Below, one piece after another: positions 43,789 to 52,959 of a DNA stretch of 64,000 nucleotides. The notes under the pieces are model-generated. The model searched no databases. It was not told where the DNA came from and was given only the letters and a program-made list of their open reading frames with translations. How positions within the stretch are numbered: the first letter of the stretch is position 1; each line of letters begins with the position of its first letter. The position numbers were made by a program, and so were the translations under genes. Source of the DNA: Leptospira harrisiae (GTDB lineage Bacteria > Spirochaetota > Leptospiria > Leptospirales > Leptospiraceae); assembly GCF_002811945.1 (NCBI RefSeq), contig NZ_NPDX01000006.1:62001-126000 (forward strand), read 5' to 3'.

Positions 43789-45792
43789 TTAAGGTTTCAA
43801 CCGAGGTAAGATTCTATTCAGAAAGTCTAATTGCGATTCCGCAATGTCAAATTTCTCTTGGTTTGGAAATTTTTCACTTCGTTGGCGGTCACTTTCCGCA
43901 GTTACTTTATCCAAAAGTTTTTTGCCATGTCGTTTCAGATACCCTGTAGAAACAAGGATCGGCCATGGAAATTTTTCTCTTTGGTTCCGGATTGGAAAAC
44001 TATAGATTTCTTTTCCGCCAAATTTCTTTAAGAAAAAAATCAAATTCTCTTCTGTAAACTTTCCATTTAATTTAGAAAGTACATACTCTCTGTCTGGATA
44101 CACTCCAAACTCCCAAGCTTCGTCCAAAATCCGAATGACCGATTCAATGGATTCTTTCCATTTTTTTTCTTCTTCAGGACTTCCTTGTTTGACCGGCTCA
44201 GCAATGTCTTCTTCACCACCGTTAAAACCAGATGTAGAAGCAGCAGATTGTTGTGACTGTTTGGATTTTTTTTCTGCATCCTTTTCAGCTTCTTCTCTGT
44301 CCTTCAAACGTGCTTTCACAAGACGATCTCTTTCTTGAGATATTTTTTTGGCTTTTTGGCTCGCCAAATCCTTGTTTAGTTGTTGTTGCAAACGAGCTTT
44401 GATCGGAGGAATTTCAAATTTATGAACGGTCATACTACCCATGATCATTCTCCAAATTCTTGTAAAAAATGGTAGAAACTGAAAAAGGCTCTGCGCTTCG
44501 ATCTCTTCCAACAACCGTTTGGGGCTTTCGTCATTTAAATGTAGAGTTACGTTCATCTGATTAAGAACACGAATTTCTAAATCCGAATGTTTGATTTGAA
44601 ATGTTCTTTTTGCCGATTCAATTGCCTGAGGAATACAAGATTTATGAAGTATAAATTCATTATAAACTTTGTTATCAGCATACTCCGTATATAGAAGTTC
44701 TGGTTGTGATAATAGCGAAGCACGAAACTCATCAGTCAAAGGTTCCCCACTCACACGAAGTAAGTTTACCTCAACAATCCGACCTGCTTCCGCAAGGAAA
44801 GCCATGAGATCGTCAATTTGTTGTTTACGTTTTTGTTTTTCTTCTCTTTCTTTATCTTTTTCAATTATCTCATTTAACACCAAACACTCTTCGATCAGAG
44901 TTTTTTGGTCTCCATAAGAATCATTCATATATCCCTTAATTTCGGTTAAAAGATTCCGAGGAGAGTTCCAAGAATCTTCGGTGACCTCTCCCATAACTCC
45001 CAAATTTTTTAAGGCAGGGTAAATCGTATTTTTTGTATAATCAATATACCCATCATAACGGTCCGCAATCTCAGAAGGTCTGTTGTATAAAAAAACACTT
45101 TTATTTGCAGGTCTTGATGCTGAATCATTCCGGAAGAAAAACAAAATTTTATCATCCACCAATTGTTTCAAAATTGGTTTCAAATGGATGATGATCGTAG
45201 CATCCTTTTGTACTTTTGTTTTGTCATAAGGGCATTGGAACAAGTTTCCAATTTCTGTCGATGCATAGGTATCAAACAACCTGTTGGAATCAACTGCGGC
45301 TTTGATGACCTTACGCATTTTTTCTTTCCCAACGTACTTTCTTTTTTCATTGAACCACCCTTTAATTGCGGCGGTTGAAAGTTCATTGAGTCCGAGTGCA
45401 TAACGGAAGGCAGTTCCCCCATCGGCAGTTGTGGGCCTTGCAAAAACAGTATTGTGTTTGATAAAGGTTTTTGGATTTTCCGGATCCCCTGGTTCGTTCG
45501 GGTGAAACTCCAATACATTCATTTTTCTAATGATCGCAGGATTTTGTTTATAACTGAGATCGATCACATAGTTTTCGGTTCGATCACGATCAATAGAGCT
45601 ATCACGTTCAATTTGTTCTACGTTCGGCAAAACTTTGTTTTGCAAAAACTTATCTGTCCACTCGAAGATCACCAGTAAAACTTTGTAGATACCTTTATAG
45701 GAAAAGTCCCCCCGTGAATCCATAGCCTGCACCTTTTGGAGGCAGGCAGTGTAATCCATTACTTTTAATTCCGGGAGGTTGGGATCTAACAT
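43789..45792 (-). CDS. Conserved-looking large hypothetical protein with a coiled-coil segment
   Basis: This is a 667-residue cytosolic-looking protein without signal or membrane segments. A winged-helix or mixed alpha/beta N-terminal half is followed by a long charged helix at about residues 305-335 ([20 protein letters not shown]). A second basic/acidic coiled coil lies near residues 485-540, with a low-complexity [11 protein letters not shown] linker. The C-terminal 110 residues form a compact domain. I recognise no family. Tight spacing with asd (16 bp) and pyk (4 bp) indicates cotranscription, but no functional link is evident. Confidence 0.75.
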   Translation of the reverse strand: MLDPNLPELKVMDYTACLQKVQAMDSRGDFSYKGIYKVLLVIFEWTDKFLQNKVLPNVEQIERDSSIDRDRTENYVIDLSYKQNPAIIRKMNVLEFHPNEPGDPENPKTFIKHNTVFARPTTADGGTAFRYALGLNELSTAAIKGWFNEKRKYVGKEKMRKVIKAAVDSNRLFDTYASTEIGNLFQCPYDKTKVQKDATIIIHLKPILKQLVDDKILFFFRNDSASRPANKSVFLYNRPSEIADRYDGYIDYTKNTIYPALKNLGVMGEVTEDSWNSPRNLLTEIKGYMNDSYGDQKTLIEECLVLNEIIEKDKEREEKQKRKQQIDDLMAFLAEAGRIVEVNLLRVSGEPLTDEFRASLLSQPELLYTEYADNKVYNEFILHKSCIPQAIESAKRTFQIKHSDLEIRVLNQMNVTLHLNDESPKRLLEEIEAQSLFQFLPFFTRIWRMIMGSMTVHKFEIPPIKARLQQQLNKDLASQKAKKISQERDRLVKARLKDREEAEKDAEKKSKQSQQSAASTSGFNGGEEDIAEPVKQGSPEEEKKWKESIESVIRILDEAWEFGVYPDREYVLSKLNGKFTEENLIFFLKKFGGKEIYSFPIRNQREKFPWPILVSTGYLKRHGKKLLDKVTAESDRQRSEKFPNQEKFDIAESQLDFLNRILPRLKP

Positions 45793-45808
45793 TTACCTAA
45801 AAATTTCC

Positions 45809-46858
45809 TTAGTTAAAAAATCCTTTTTTATAAAGCAACTCAGCATTCAAAATTGCAGCACCTGCTGCACCTCGAATCGTGTTATGCGAAAGCACTACCC
45901 ATTTCCAATCCAAAATTGGATCTTCTCTTAGTCTTCCGACAACGGTTGTCATTCCTCTTCCGGTCTCTAAATCTAGACGTGGTTGAGGTCTATCATTTTC
46001 TTCGCGATAGAGAATAGCCGGGTTTGGTGCAAACGGCAATCCCAATTTCTGTGGTTCCCCTTGAAAATCGGCCCAAACTTTCAGAATCTCTTCTTTTTTT
46101 GGTTTTTTATCAAAAGAAACAGAAACACAAACGGTATGGCCGTCAAAAACCGGAACACGATTGCAATGTGCCGAAATTTTAAAATCTGCGGATTTGATCA
46201 CTCCGTCTTTCACGGTTCCCAAACATTTTTGTGGTTCGATTTCTGCTTTGTCTTCTTCGCCACCAATATAAGGTACCACATTTCCCAGAATATCCATCGT
46301 TGGAACCCCAGGGTATCCTGCGCCCGAAATGGCCTGCATAGAAAATAACATAACAGACTTTAAACCGAAGGCATCCATTAAAGGTTTTAAGGATATCGTA
46401 ACACCCATAATCGTACAATTAGAATTGGTAATGATTTTTCCTTTGGTCTTTTGGAATTGTAAAACATCCAAATGGTGTGCGTTCACTTCTGCCGAAAGAA
46501 TGGGAACATTGAGATCCATTCTATGGTTTTTCGAATTGGAAAGAACCATCACTCCTGCTTCTGCATAAGCAGTTTCTACTTCGCCAGCAATCGATGCATC
46601 AAGACCACTGAACACGAGTTGCACGCCCTTCGTCACTTCAGGATTTGGTAATGTAATGATAATGTCTTTTGCGTATGTTGGGATATCAGATGAAATCTTC
46701 CAACGAGATTTCATCACCTCACCATAAGTTTGACCGGCACTTTTTTCTGAAGCTGCCAAATGGGTCACCGTAAAATAAGGGTGATTCTCCAAAAGTTGAA
46801 TGAATCTTTGACCGACGGAACCTGTTGCTCCCAGGACTCCAACTTTGATTTTTTCCAT
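45809..46858 (-). CDS. asd: Aspartate-semialdehyde dehydrogenase (archaeal/fungal type)
   Basis: This is a 349-residue enzyme reducing aspartyl phosphate to the semialdehyde for lysine, threonine and methionine synthesis and for diaminopimelate. [20 protein letters not shown] binds [20 protein letters not shown] holds the catalytic cysteine, and [14 protein letters not shown] the conserved C-terminal block. Motif spelling matches the archaeal/fungal subgroup, not the enterobacterial one. An AAGGA ribosome-binding site lies 7 nt before the ATG. asd is a known marker of the small Leptospira chromosome. Confidence 0.96.
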   Translation of the reverse strand: MEKIKVGVLGATGSVGQRFIQLLENHPYFTVTHLAASEKSAGQTYGEVMKSRWKISSDIPTYAKDIIITLPNPEVTKGVQLVFSGLDASIAGEVETAYAEAGVMVLSNSKNHRMDLNVPILSAEVNAHHLDVLQFQKTKGKIITNSNCTIMGVTISLKPLMDAFGLKSVMLFSMQAISGAGYPGVPTMDILGNVVPYIGGEEDKAEIEPQKCLGTVKDGVIKSADFKISAHCNRVPVFDGHTVCVSVSFDKKPKKEEILKVWADFQGEPQKLGLPFAPNPAILYREENDRPQPRLDLETGRGMTTVVGRLREDPILDWKWVVLSHNTIRGAAGAAILNAELLYKKGFFN

Positions 46859-46894
46859 AAAATTCCTTAACTAATGTAAGGATTGAAAAACATC

Positions 46895-48415
46895 CTATTT
46901 CGGAAAGAGATTTCCAATTCTTTTGGCATAAATCGGATTCATTTGTTCCATTCCTAAATATGTAAAGTGGTGGAAGTCAGAAAAACCTTGCATGGGCAAT
47001 CTTCGGTGAATGTCCCAATAATAGACGGACCCACCTTCCAAAGATTGTAAGTAACGGAGATGATCCCTGTACCAATTCGAATCTTCGTACCACTCTAGCG
47101 AAATAGGATTTTCAGGATTGTTAATGAGTAAAAATGGAACATTTCGCTCTCGGAAATGGTCTGCAATTTTTTTGAGATACCGAAAGTGGAAATACGGCCG
47201 GAAGGTTTCCTTGCGAATCCTTTCTTTTGCCAATTTTAAGGCAACGAGGTATCCAATCCCTGGTCTTTTTTCCAAACCCTCAAGCAACCGGTAATAAAAA
47301 TACTTTCGGTATTCTTCGTCTTTCATACCTAAATAACGAAAATCTTCCGTTCTTGGTTCCCTTTCATACTGGATCCCAGACTTTGCTTCTTCGAGCCCAA
47401 ATGTCTGTTCTAGACGAACTCCCATAGGATCAAAATGGTAATCTAAATAGGCGCCGGTTGCCTCGTTCGCAAACCACACCCGCTCTAATTTGACAGTGAC
47501 TAACTTTTTTTCCTGAAAGAATTTTGAATCCAATCGAAGACGAACCCAACCTTCCCGATCCAGAATCATTTCCTGCCGACTGGTTCCATTCGTAATTTCC
47601 ATCCGGCAAGGTTTTCCAGCCAAAAGAAACTGAGTGACTTCCACCCAAAACCCCTTGTTTTTGATTTTTTCTGTCGGAAAAAAACTAAATTTTTGCCCAG
47701 TCCAACCAAGCCCGTTGATTCCTTCAGGTATGGAGGCTCCTACATATGCATGGTAACTGGTATTCCGTCCAAAACGGTGTTGGATTAAATTCTGTATATT
47801 CTGCAGATATATATCTTTATAACGATAAAACGAAAATCCTGAAGAGATTACGTAACGTGACCAAGTATCCCAATCCATCGATGAGCCAACTTCTTTCAAA
47901 GTCTCCCAAGGGAATACCCACAAAGACTGAGGGGCTTCACCAAAGGTGAGGGCATCTCTTACAACCACCGATTCATCAACGGAATCGTTTCTTCCCTCAG
48001 GGAAGATAACGTAAGTTCGGTGGAGTCTATAATCAATGAAATTGACAGGATACACAACTAGGTCAGGTTCCAAAGGATCAAGCCAATTGAGTAATAAAAA
48101 CACATAGAGTGGGCTATTACCGGCATAAGCTAAGTAAAAAACATCCACATCTAAATCATAATCAAGAAGGAGTGATTCTTTGAGTTTACGTGAATCTATC
48201 GAATAATAGGCAACGGAACTACCAACGATGATGACCCTTTTTTTTATTTTTGGTATTTTCCGGATTCTCTCATACTCATATAAAAAATTGAAAAAATGGT
48301 TCGTATTCCAAGGAGACTCATTGGGCAATAAAAACTGTAATTTTTTAAAAAACAAAAAATCAAGACCAAACAAGGAAACCAAAAAGAAACATATTACCAA
48401 AATCCTCTGTTTCAT
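46895..48415 (-). CDS. DUF1574-like SGNH partner of MBOAT
   Basis: This is a 506-residue protein with one N-terminal membrane anchor (ILVICFFLVSLFGLDFLFFK). KKRVIIVGSSVAYYSIDSRK carries the GxS nucleophile block, and FSDFHHFTYLGMEQMNPIYA the C-terminal histidine, as in SGNH-like acyltransferases. Between them is a carbohydrate-binding-like insertion (about residues 230-320) with repeated aromatic strands. Leptospira carries many DUF1574 proteins next to MBOAT genes. It starts 8 bp after the MBOAT stop and precedes asd by 36 bp. Confidence 0.82.
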   Translation of the reverse strand: MKQRILVICFFLVSLFGLDFLFFKKLQFLLPNESPWNTNHFFNFLYEYERIRKIPKIKKRVIIVGSSVAYYSIDSRKLKESLLLDYDLDVDVFYLAYAGNSPLYVFLLLNWLDPLEPDLVVYPVNFIDYRLHRTYVIFPEGRNDSVDESVVVRDALTFGEAPQSLWVFPWETLKEVGSSMDWDTWSRYVISSGFSFYRYKDIYLQNIQNLIQHRFGRNTSYHAYVGASIPEGINGLGWTGQKFSFFPTEKIKNKGFWVEVTQFLLAGKPCRMEITNGTSRQEMILDREGWVRLRLDSKFFQEKKLVTVKLERVWFANEATGAYLDYHFDPMGVRLEQTFGLEEAKSGIQYEREPRTEDFRYLGMKDEEYRKYFYYRLLEGLEKRPGIGYLVALKLAKERIRKETFRPYFHFRYLKKIADHFRERNVPFLLINNPENPISLEWYEDSNWYRDHLRYLQSLEGGSVYYWDIHRRLPMQGFSDFHHFTYLGMEQMNPIYAKRIGNLFPK

Positions 48416-48423
48416 TTTCCTAC

Positions 48424-49902
48424 CTAAAAAACAAAATACACAAAAGGTTTACTTTCGGCCGATAACAATACAATCAAAACGAGTGAAACAGAAGCCAAAA
48501 CTCCAAAAAAGGCCGTTTTTCCTAATGAATTCTCCCATTTTCTCAATCCATCTAACAACTGCTTATTGTCCTTAAAATAAAAACTCCCCCAAATATGGCC
48601 GATCAAAATGATAAATAAACAGTATAAAAAGTTCATTTCAAATGTATAAGGAAGCGAAAAACCCTCTTTTTTTGAAAAAAGGCCCTGTAGGTAGCACAGA
48701 GCCGTGCTAAAATCAGCACTTCGAAAGAATACCCAAAGCAAACTGACTAAAATAAAAGTTCCCAAGATTTGTATTGGTCGGATCCATAAGGTGGATTCAC
48801 TAGAGAAGTGGTGAGATACCCATCTTTCAATAATGAGTAAAATTCCATGACAGCACCCCCAAACCACGAAATTCCAAGAGGCCCCATGCCAAAGCCCTCC
48901 AATGGCCATCACTAAAAAAAGATTCCTATAAGTAAATAGTGGCCCGATCCGATTTCCACCTAACGAAAAGTAAATGTATTTTTTGAGCCACTGTGAAAGA
49001 GAAATATGCCACCGAGTCCAAAATTCAGAAAAGCCAGAGGCAAGGTATGGCATCCTAAAATTTTCAGGCAATCGGAAACCAAAAAGAAGTGCCGTGCCCT
49101 GGGCAATATCAGTATATCCAGAAAAATCACAATAGATCTGCATCGAATAACTGAACATTCCCATCCATAACGTCTTGGTAGAGACATCCCCAGGTTTCGA
49201 AAAAGCTAAATCTGAAATCTCTCCTAAATGGTCTGCCAATACCATCTTTTTGAATAATCCTAACAAAATCAGAAAAAAGGCAAAAAGGACAGGAATCCGA
49301 ATAAAGGGGAGAGGCCTACGGATTTGAGGCAAAAAAGACTTTGCGGTCACAATCGGTCCCGCCACTAACTGAGGGAAAAAAGATAAAAAGAGCAAATACG
49401 AAAGGAAATTTCTTTCTGAATTCAATTCTCGTCTGTAAACGTCGACTACATAAGAAACAGATTGAAACGTATAAAAGGAAATTCCTACAGGTAGGAGCCA
49501 TTGGTCCCAAAACTTTGCAGGGTCGAGGGGCAGGCCAACAATAATTGCCCAATTTTCAGCAATAAAATGCCCATACTTAAAGAAAAATAGAATACCAAGG
49601 CTATTGGATAAAGACAGAAGAAGTAAAGCTAAGCGAATTCGTCTTCCGCTCAGTAAATCCAAGGCCCGTGAGACCGAAAAATCCACACAAGCAACCCAAA
49701 CCAGAAGCAGAAAATAAATAGGAGTCCAATAACAATAAAATAAAGCACTGATAACAAGCAAGTAAACGATTAATGATAAGCTATTTTCTGCCCTTCCGAA
49801 AACGTTTTTCTGCCAAAAATTGACACTTAACCAACGCAAACAAATCCAAAAGGATAGCGAGGTCGCCAAAAAAAACCCAAATACTGCCGAATTAAAAAGC
49901 AT
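48424..49902 (-). CDS. MBOAT-family membrane O-acyltransferase
   Basis: This is a 492-residue polytopic protein with the AlgI-type blocks LLPVGISFYTFQSVSYVVDV, SFFPQLVAGPIVTAKSFLPQ, GFSEFWTRWHISLSQWLKKY and IGGLWHGASWNFVVWGCCHG, the last containing the catalytic histidine. It probably transfers acyl groups to an exported glycan or lipid via its DUF1574 partner. It is a paralogue of the MBOAT at 26267-27763 but lacks that protein's cysteine-bearing insertion. The zinc-ribbon gene upstream is 22 bp away. Confidence 0.95.
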   Translation of the reverse strand: MLFNSAVFGFFLATSLSFWICLRWLSVNFWQKNVFGRAENSLSLIVYLLVISALFYCYWTPIYFLLLVWVACVDFSVSRALDLLSGRRIRLALLLLSLSNSLGILFFFKYGHFIAENWAIIVGLPLDPAKFWDQWLLPVGISFYTFQSVSYVVDVYRRELNSERNFLSYLLFLSFFPQLVAGPIVTAKSFLPQIRRPLPFIRIPVLFAFFLILLGLFKKMVLADHLGEISDLAFSKPGDVSTKTLWMGMFSYSMQIYCDFSGYTDIAQGTALLFGFRLPENFRMPYLASGFSEFWTRWHISLSQWLKKYIYFSLGGNRIGPLFTYRNLFLVMAIGGLWHGASWNFVVWGCCHGILLIIERWVSHHFSSESTLWIRPIQILGTFILVSLLWVFFRSADFSTALCYLQGLFSKKEGFSLPYTFEMNFLYCLFIILIGHIWGSFYFKDNKQLLDGLRKWENSLGKTAFFGVLASVSLVLIVLLSAESKPFVYFVF

Positions 49903-49924
49903 AAATATGCCTATATTTAATCAA

Positions 49925-50140
49925 TTATACATTGTACTTGCATTTCACTCCGCAGTTAGGGCAGGTGCAGGTCACCTCTGCCTTCACTCGCCGCCCTTGG
50001 GCTCCTTCTACCTTGCCTACTGCAACAAAATCAAACACGATTCCCTCGGGAACAAAGTGCCCGGAACCATATTTCGCCGTCCCTTCAATCAAATTGGAAC
50101 AAGCATGACATTTCACTCTCAATCGAATCGTTTCCGCCAT
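49925..50140 (-). CDS. Small zinc-ribbon-like protein
   Basis: This is a 71-residue protein. ETIRLRVKCHACSNLIEGTA at the start has CxxC, and VTCTCPNCGVKCKYNV at the end has CxCPxCxxxC, so six cysteines could hold a zinc ribbon around a beta-strand core. It is cytosolic, with no signal. The ATG at 50140 is preferred because the CxxC element then sits near the N-terminus; an upstream TTG at 50179 has no support. Neither has a good ribosome-binding site. It heads the seven-gene minus-strand run. Function is unknown. Confidence 0.65.
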   Translation of the reverse strand: MAETIRLRVKCHACSNLIEGTAKYGSGHFVPEGIVFDFVAVGKVEGAQGRRVKAEVTCTCPNCGVKCKYNV

Positions 50141-50215
50141 ATAAAAGAGAACGGTGGAAGCGGAAGCACGGAGTGGCAACCACTATTCAGGGACCTGACA
50201 ATATTACATACAGAT

Positions 50216-50254
50216 GTGATTTCGCTACACATGACAATATGTCAGCGAAATCAC
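50216..50254. repeat. 39-bp nested perfect palindrome
   Basis: GTGATTTCGCT (50216-50226) and AGCGAAATCAC (50244-50254) are perfect 11-base complements. Inside lies a second perfect inverted repeat, TGACA-ATA-TGTCA (50232-50244). It is about 75 bp upstream of the zinc-ribbon gene on the minus strand, where it could be an operator, and about 4 kb from parA. A Xer-type recombination site was considered, but the halves do not match a dif consensus well. Confidence 0.6.
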
Positions 50255-50955
50255 CCGAATAGGCTATTATTTGCTCCCCCGAAAATTCAATGCGCCGGTT
50301 GCCTTAAAACCCGCCACCGTAGGCACATTGAAGCTTTTACGATGCTAATTGCCGAGAAATGGGCGAATATTTTTCCTGCTTACTGTGAAATCATGCTAAA
50401 TTGCGGATAGAAGCACCCGAAAGTCTCTTAGGGACCTCCTGTGATTCCCACAGGGGGATATTGGCAAAAACCTCTATTTTTTGGTGAAGATGCGAATAGA
50501 ACAATATTTCAGATCTGACCATCGCTGGTCAGCTAAGGTTGTCCGGATTTCTACCCCTTCTTTTTCTATTTTTCGCTCCTTAAGTTCATGCCTTTCTGGA
50601 AGTAAGTATAAACCGGCCAGTATTCATGTCCAAATGAGGGCAGCAGAGAACCGCCCATCCCTTGCCTGCCGCAAAAGGAACATGCCGAAAATTGGGTGCC
50701 CTAGGCAGAACAGTAGATGCCCAAACTCAGACTTATCGAATGAACAAAACAACCGTAAGGTGGTCAATTCTAGGCAATTAAGTTTTTTTAACCCATGTCC
50801 AGTAAATGCCTAATTTTGGACGATTTCTACAAATCTTGGAAAAAGGGGATGCCCGGGGATGAGCACATATGGTATTTTTTTGAAAAGTGATTAAAAATGG
50901 TCAATTTCTGAGGAATTCTCAGCCGTTCTCTCAAAATGGAATTTTTGCAAATCTC

Positions 50956-50974
50956 CCCTGTGCGCAGCACAGGG
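50956..50974 (-). terminator. Strong hairpin behind the minus-strand regulator block
   Basis: CCCTGTGC and GCACAGGG pair perfectly around a 3-base loop. It lies 30 bp beyond the stop codon at 51005 on the minus strand. No T-run follows, so it is either a factor-assisted stop or an mRNA-stabilising stem. Confidence 0.45.
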
Positions 50975-51004
50975 CGATCCTCTTACTTGAGAATTTAAAA
51001 TGAA

Positions 51005-51430
51005 TTAAGACTTTTTGGAAGTAGATTTAGGGGAAGTCTTCCCCTTTTTTAAAGGAATTGTGGGTTTAGCTGTGGATCGTTTGGATTTAGAACTGCCTGC
51101 AATTGATGACTTTTTAGATGACTTTGAGCCAGAGCGATCGACAGACCTTTCCTCTTCTCCTGACAAAAGATCGCTTGGGACCCTGCCATTGCGTTTGACC
51201 ATATAGATGAAATGTCGGACATACTGAGTGTATGGCTCAGGGATGGTCTTTGGATCGAAGTTTTTTGCGTCTTGGAGGAGCTGGTTGACATGTGCCAAAG
51301 GGAGGTCGTCTTTACTGGTTGCCATAAGAATTTCCAATCGTTTGCAAATCTCCGAGTCATTGACTTCGGTTGAAAGTTTTCGCATGGCGTTGAGAAATTT
51401 TTGGAAGGCAACTCGCTTCGGCTGAGACAT
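51005..51430 (-). CDS. Small protein with basic Ser/Lys-rich tail, unknown
   Basis: This is a 141-residue protein. The N-terminal 95 residues look helical (AFQKFLNAMRKLSTEVNDSE, LAHVNQLLQDAKNFDPK, PEPYTQYVRHFIYMVKRNGR). The C-terminal 45 residues are a disordered Ser/Lys/Thr tail (KSSKKSSIAGSSKSKRSTAK) that could bind nucleic acid. Codon third positions look typical for a real gene in this frame. Most of it overlaps the 3' half of the preceding frame (51049-51897), so only one of the two can be under normal coding constraint across the overlap, and I favour this one. It is last in a four-gene block next to parAB. Confidence 0.65.
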   Translation of the reverse strand: MSQPKRVAFQKFLNAMRKLSTEVNDSEICKRLEILMATSKDDLPLAHVNQLLQDAKNFDPKTIPEPYTQYVRHFIYMVKRNGRVPSDLLSGEEERSVDRSGSKSSKKSSIAGSSKSKRSTAKPTIPLKKGKTSPKSTSKKS

Positions 51431-51897
51431 ATCCCCAGAAAACCAAAAAGTCCTGGGCTGGCAATCGATTTTACAGAGAAATGCTCTGGTCCATTGTCAA
51501 AAACCAAAACGCCAAAAGTGAAATTTGATTTTTTCAGTTGGGAAATGTTCAGCACTCCCGCTGCAAATTCCACTCCTCCAGATGAGAACGGAAATTCAAT
51601 TTGCGAATCCGAATTTATAAAGAGGGAAGAAGTAGAAAAAACGACTGGTGCATTTTCCAAGTGCAATGACTCTGATGTTGCCATTTCTGTTTTTGCTTCA
51701 ACGACAACTTGGTAAACCAATCCATCCCTAAGTTCAATCGGAGTTAGGAGTTCGTCGCTTGGAATGATGACTGGAAGGTCTGCCACATCTGCAAATAGAC
51801 CTGATACAGGAAAAACAAAAAAGACAACGAGCAACGCCAAGGAGGCTCTGCTTTGCAACTTTTGTGCCATTTTTTTTGTTTTTTCCAAGAAAACCAT
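51049..51897 (-). CDS. Exported protein, unknown; C-terminal half doubtful
   Basis: The open frame is 282 residues. The first 155 or so look real: a long signal sequence (SRASLALLVVFFVFPVSGLF) followed by beta-rich sequence (LRDGLVYQVVVEAKTEM, SQIEFPFSSGGVEFAAGVLN). The rest overlaps the downstream gene in another frame and has the composition of a shadow frame. The change occurs at about 51415-51430, where ICLSRSE begins; a single T-to-C change of an ancestral TGA to CGA would explain the run-on. The ATG at 51897 is chosen for GAGGAG 6 nt upstream; a GTG at 51918 is less likely. Confidence 0.55.
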   Translation of the reverse strand: MVFLEKTKKMAQKLQSRASLALLVVFFVFPVSGLFADVADLPVIIPSDELLTPIELRDGLVYQVVVEAKTEMATSESLHLENAPVVFSTSSLFINSDSQIEFPFSSGGVEFAAGVLNISQLKKSNFTFGVLVFDNGPEHFSVKSIASPGLFGFLGICLSRSELPSKNFSTPCENFQPKSMTRRFANDWKFLWQPVKTTSLWHMSTSSSKTQKTSIQRPSLSHTLSMSDISSIWSNAMAGSQAIFCQEKRKGLSIALAQSHLKSHQLQAVLNPNDPQLNPQFL

Positions 51898-51958
51898 AGT
51901 GTTCTCCTCAGTTTTCACTGAAAACTAAGAAAAATAAAGCATTTTTTAGTGATTTTGG

Positions 51959-52957
51959 CTATTTTTTAATGATTTGAGACCGAACGCAGAGCTTCCATTC
52001 CCAGAGTACAATTTCATGTTCGAGGTCTTGTGCAGTCTCTTGTTCCTTTGCAAGCAGGGCGTAAATCATATGTGAGATCTCTTTAGAAAACCCCGCGTCC
52101 AATTCTTTTTCAAAATCGACGACACGAAATTCTAAAATCAGGACTGCCAATCGAAAAGCTTCATTCATGGCGATGAGCTGTGGCTTTACCACGTCGAGTT
52201 CTGGTTTTTTTAATTCGTTTTTGATCATTACATCTAAAAAAGTTCGGATGAACATGACATCGTCTGAAGATAAATGAAAGTCCAAGAGGAGTTGTTTTAC
52301 TTTGTCCAATTCCATAGCCCGGAGGTGGATCCTTGCCAAAAATACTGGGTTCTCGCTATAGGTATTTAGATTTTGATTTTTGGCAACATCGGTGGCTCGT
52401 ACCTTGTCGTAATCAACCACACCCTTGTCTTTGGATTCGTCTTTTTTGGGCGACTGTGATTCTGCCGAAGTGTTGATCCTTTTTTTGATCACAAGAATGT
52501 TCATACTAGGATAACGAATTTTGAAAGATACCATATCGGAACGAGGGATCTCTTCGTCGACAACGAGGAATTGTGCCTGCTCTCCCCGCTCCCAAGCCGC
52601 CATCAAATCTTCTTTATTTTTATAATGATAAATGACAACAGGCAGAACATCGCTCAGGCTTCCTGTCCCCAGATAGATGGTTTTGATTTCGTTGGAAAAT
52701 CCGTGTTGGTAAGGGATGACCAATTTCCCTGCCTTAACATTGACAAAAGAAAGTTCACCTAAATGGAAGTGGGAAACATCAAAATCATCCCCAAAAAAAC
52801 CAACCCTAGGGACGTTGACGACAATGGAATTATTCCTTGCACCCTTTGGAACTTCCGGTCCTGAATCGGTAAAAACGACGTAGGTCAGCTTGGAAAGGCG
52901 TACTTTGACGAGAAAACCAGCAGGGGTTTTTCGTTCTTCGTAAACAGTATCATCCAT
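51959..52957 (-). CDS. Unknown protein in the regulator block next to parAB
   Basis: This is a 332-residue soluble protein. The N-terminal 180 residues are beta-rich with a receiver-like stretch (EQAQFLVVDEEIPRSDMVSF, then YPSMNILVIKKRI). A charged linker (SPKKDESKDKG) joins a helical C-terminal domain of about 130 residues. No catalytic motif is apparent. It begins 2 bp after the AAA+ regulator stop, so the two are certainly cotranscribed and may form a signalling pair. I do not recognise a family. Confidence 0.65.
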   Translation of the reverse strand: MDDTVYEERKTPAGFLVKVRLSKLTYVVFTDSGPEVPKGARNNSIVVNVPRVGFFGDDFDVSHFHLGELSFVNVKAGKLVIPYQHGFSNEIKTIYLGTGSLSDVLPVVIYHYKNKEDLMAAWERGEQAQFLVVDEEIPRSDMVSFKIRYPSMNILVIKKRINTSAESQSPKKDESKDKGVVDYDKVRATDVAKNQNLNTYSENPVFLARIHLRAMELDKVKQLLLDFHLSSDDVMFIRTFLDVMIKNELKKPELDVVKPQLIAMNEAFRLAVLILEFRVVDFEKELDAGFSKEISHMIYALLAKEQETAQDLEHEIVLWEWKLCVRSQIIKK

Positions 52958-52959
52958 CT

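Larger units (their letters stand above)
50141..51004. other. Palindrome-rich non-coding region near parAB
   Basis: I see no convincing gene in these 864 bp; a 110-codon plus-strand frame at 50481-50813 looks non-protein-like. It contains several strong stem-loops: 50216-50254 (listed separately), CCTCCTGTG/CACAGGGGG at 50435-50457 with one wobble, CTGACCA/TGGTCAG at 50515-50532 with a TCGC loop, and CCCTGTGC/GCACAGGG at 50956-50974. TGACAATAT occurs at both 50196 and 50232. The base composition looks less AT-rich than typical intergenic DNA here. It may hold replication, partition or structured-RNA functions. Confidence 0.55.

Noticed and set aside
50216..50254. dif/Xer recombination site
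   Set aside because: ATTTCGC resembles a Xer half-site, but the spacing and second half do not match, and a terminus site 4 kb from parAB would be odd.
50481..50813. Plus-strand 110-codon open frame in the palindrome-rich gap
   Set aside because: Composition (many Ser, Arg, Cys, Asn), no ribosome-binding site and no domain pattern; it spans a perfect hairpin and looks like chance.
51211..51222. Third copy of the GTCGGAC palindrome near 51216
   Set aside because: Only a half-site (GTCGGACAT) inside coding sequence, without the symmetric partner.
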